From contig NZ_AP022593.1 of the NCBI RefSeq assembly GCF_010731815.2, forward strand, positions 2,976,001 through 3,040,000: a DNA stretch of 64,000 bases, in the 5' to 3' direction. The stretch's first letter is position 1; the number at the start of each line of letters is the position of its first letter. Shown one piece after another: positions 62,905 through 64,000 of this stretch. The translations under genes and the position numbers were made by a program. The DNA comes from Mycolicibacterium arabiense. Its GTDB lineage: Bacteria > Actinomycetota > Actinomycetes > Mycobacteriales > Mycobacteriaceae. The notes below the pieces were generated by a model, which saw only the letters and a program-made list of their open reading frames with translations, searched no databases and had not been told where the DNA came from.

Positions 62905-63941
62905 GGCTGGTCCATGAACGTCGAGGTGCTCAGGGCAGGCGCGGTGCCCACGAAGGCGCGCACGTCCGCCAGGGGCGGTCTCTCCTGCACGGCGACGTCG
63001 GAGACCACCAGTTGGTGGTGTACGGGAGTCGTCGTGTCGTGGCGAAACTGGGTGAGCCACCGCGAGGTCGGCACTCCGTCGACACCGATGTACTCGCGCC
63101 CGAGGCGCGCGTTGGCGGTCTGCATGATCTGAGCGGCCATGCGCCCCAACGCCTCGATGTCTTGGTGACTGTGGGTCCGCGTGCCCAGATCGACCTGTGC
63201 GAGCGCGTCCAGCCCGACGAGGTCGAGTAGGTCGATCAGCATGGCGAATTCGACGCCATAGCCGGTGACGAACGGAATCCGTTCCAGCACATGCCGATAA
63301 CCCCCGTACTCGCCTGCCAGGGGCTGGACGAAGCCGGCCAGACGTGGCCAGAACATGTTGATCAGGGGCCGCGCGACCAGTTCGCTCACCCGACCGCCTC
63401 CGCCGGGGACGGTCAGCTGGTCGGTCTTCAGCGGGCGAAGGTAGTGCGCCTTGACGAACATCACGCCCGGTTCGCAGAGCAGTGGGCCGAGCAGTCCGAC
63501 GACGAAGTCCGTCGTGAAGTCGCGTAGGTCCGAATCGACGAAGAGCACGATGTCGCCGGTGCTGGCCGCCAGTCCCTTCCACAACGCGTCGCCCTTGCCG
63601 TCCATTCGCGGGTGTTCGGGCAGGATCTCGTCCTGGTGATACACCGTGGCCCCGGCTGACGCCGCTACCGCGGCAGTCTCGTCGGACGATCTGGAGTCGA
63701 TGACGATGAGTTCGTCGACCAGGCAGACGTCCTCCACGAGCCGACGACGGATCTGGGTGACGATGTCCCCGACGGTCTGGTCCTCGTCGCGGGCGGGCAG
63801 CACGACGCTGATCCGCCTGGCGCCCTTGGCGCGCACGACCCGTTGCAGCGTCCACGACGTTCCGCGACTGGAGCGCCGTGACAGCCAGTCCCACATCTCG
63901 GGGTCCACGCCAGCAGGAGCGTGTTCGTCTGCATCCAGCAT
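62901..63941 (-). CDS. Glucosyl-3-phosphoglycerate synthase-like GT2/GT81 enzyme
   Basis: A 346-residue GT-A glycosyltransferase similar to mycobacterial GpgS, which joins glucose from UDP-glucose to 3-phosphoglycerate, the first step in methylglucose lipopolysaccharide synthesis. Motifs are ISVVLPARDEDQTVGDIV (nucleotide fold), DELIVIDSRSSDETA, the DxD metal motif in IVLFVDSDLRDFTTDFV and GYGVEFAMLIDLLDLVG. It may be a second, paralogous copy; the gene is not next to the usual gpgP or folP2. Start at ATG 63941. From 63942 to 64000 nothing is recognisable. Confidence 0.8.
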   Translation of the reverse strand: MLDADEHAPAGVDPEMWDWLSRRSSRGTSWTLQRVVRAKGARRISVVLPARDEDQTVGDIVTQIRRRLVEDVCLVDELIVIDSRSSDETAAVAASAGATVYHQDEILPEHPRMDGKGDALWKGLAASTGDIVLFVDSDLRDFTTDFVVGLLGPLLCEPGVMFVKAHYLRPLKTDQLTVPGGGGRVSELVARPLINMFWPRLAGFVQPLAGEYGGYRHVLERIPFVTGYGVEFAMLIDLLDLVGLDALAQVDLGTRTHSHQDIEALGRMAAQIMQTANARLGREYIGVDGVPTSRWLTQFRHDTTTPVHHQLVVSDVAVQERPPLADVRAFVGTAPALSTSTFMDQP

Positions 63942-64000
63942 GTCATTGGGGTAGCCATTGACGTCGGCGTCGAATCCACCCCTAGGGGTGGAGTGTCGGC

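Noticed and set aside
61744-63894. A 716-codon minus-strand frame appearing to fuse both glycosyltransferases
   Set aside because: Its N-terminal part is an out-of-frame reading of the GpgS-like gene; the real GT4 starts at ATG 62904, overlapping the GpgS-like stop.

Overview
The window is about 64 kb of high-GC actinobacterial chromosome, almost certainly from a Mycobacterium (Mycolicibacterium) species. Markers seen directly are a complete iniB-iniA-iniC locus with an IniR-like regulator, mycothione reductase, an EtfD-type iron-sulfur reductase, a 13E12/DUF222 HNH gene behind a mycobacterial-type SOS box, F420-type LLM oxidoreductase, and a dnaK-grpE-dnaJ-hspR operon with HAIR-like operators. 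The rich set of P450, monooxygenase and trehalase genes suggests an environmental rapid grower, but this is inference.

Layout. 1-2.6 kb: end of a membrane protein, a flavohemoglobin-like protein and a mutarotase. 2.6-6.9 kb: heat-shock operon on the minus strand. 7-15.9 kb: Tat-type hydrolase, lipoprotein, then an overlapping run mtr-zwf-GH15 trehalase-TIGR03085 protein that could link trehalose breakdown, NADPH supply and mycothiol reduction, followed by an LLM oxidoreductase and two Thr-rich membrane proteins. 15.9-26 kb: ini region. iniC, iniA, iniB and an IniB-like paralogue lie on the minus strand; divergently, a membrane-anchored Hsp70-like protein is translationally coupled to the regulator IniR. 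26.2-30.8 kb: etfD with a long repetitive tail, and an AspC/AlaA-type aminotransferase. 30.8-46.2 kb: mixed chromosomal genes (13E12 HNH, YibE/F, P450, TetR plus FAD monooxygenase, udgA, DUF7159 protein, amt with GlnR boxes, dcd, sugar transferase, DUF2127).

46.28-59.67 kb: a 13.4-kb integrated mobile element in tRNA-Gly(CCC). It is bounded by 46-bp identical att repeats, and each end carries an identical 23-bp motif that looks like an integrase arm site. It holds a tyrosine integrase, a serine recombinase, a prim-pol/RepA-like replication protein, HGG-motif small-terminase-like protein, small HTH proteins and a capsid-like gene, but no portal, large terminase or tail genes. It therefore resembles a capsid-encoding phage satellite of the phiRv1/phiRv2 kind rather than a full prophage. 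The replication gene carries an in-frame TGA and the capsid gene a one-base frameshift, while the recombinases and the accessory genes look intact. Accessory genes are a predicted restriction endonuclease, a Dam-type DNA methyltransferase behind a perfect SOS box and an EVE-domain protein at the left end, and a two-gene unit of unknown function at the right end.

59.7-64 kb: chromosome resumes with a MASE1-PAS-SpoIIE phosphatase and an overlapping pair of glycosyltransferases (GT4 and GpgS-like). All function calls come from reading the sequence and from family knowledge; no database search was run.
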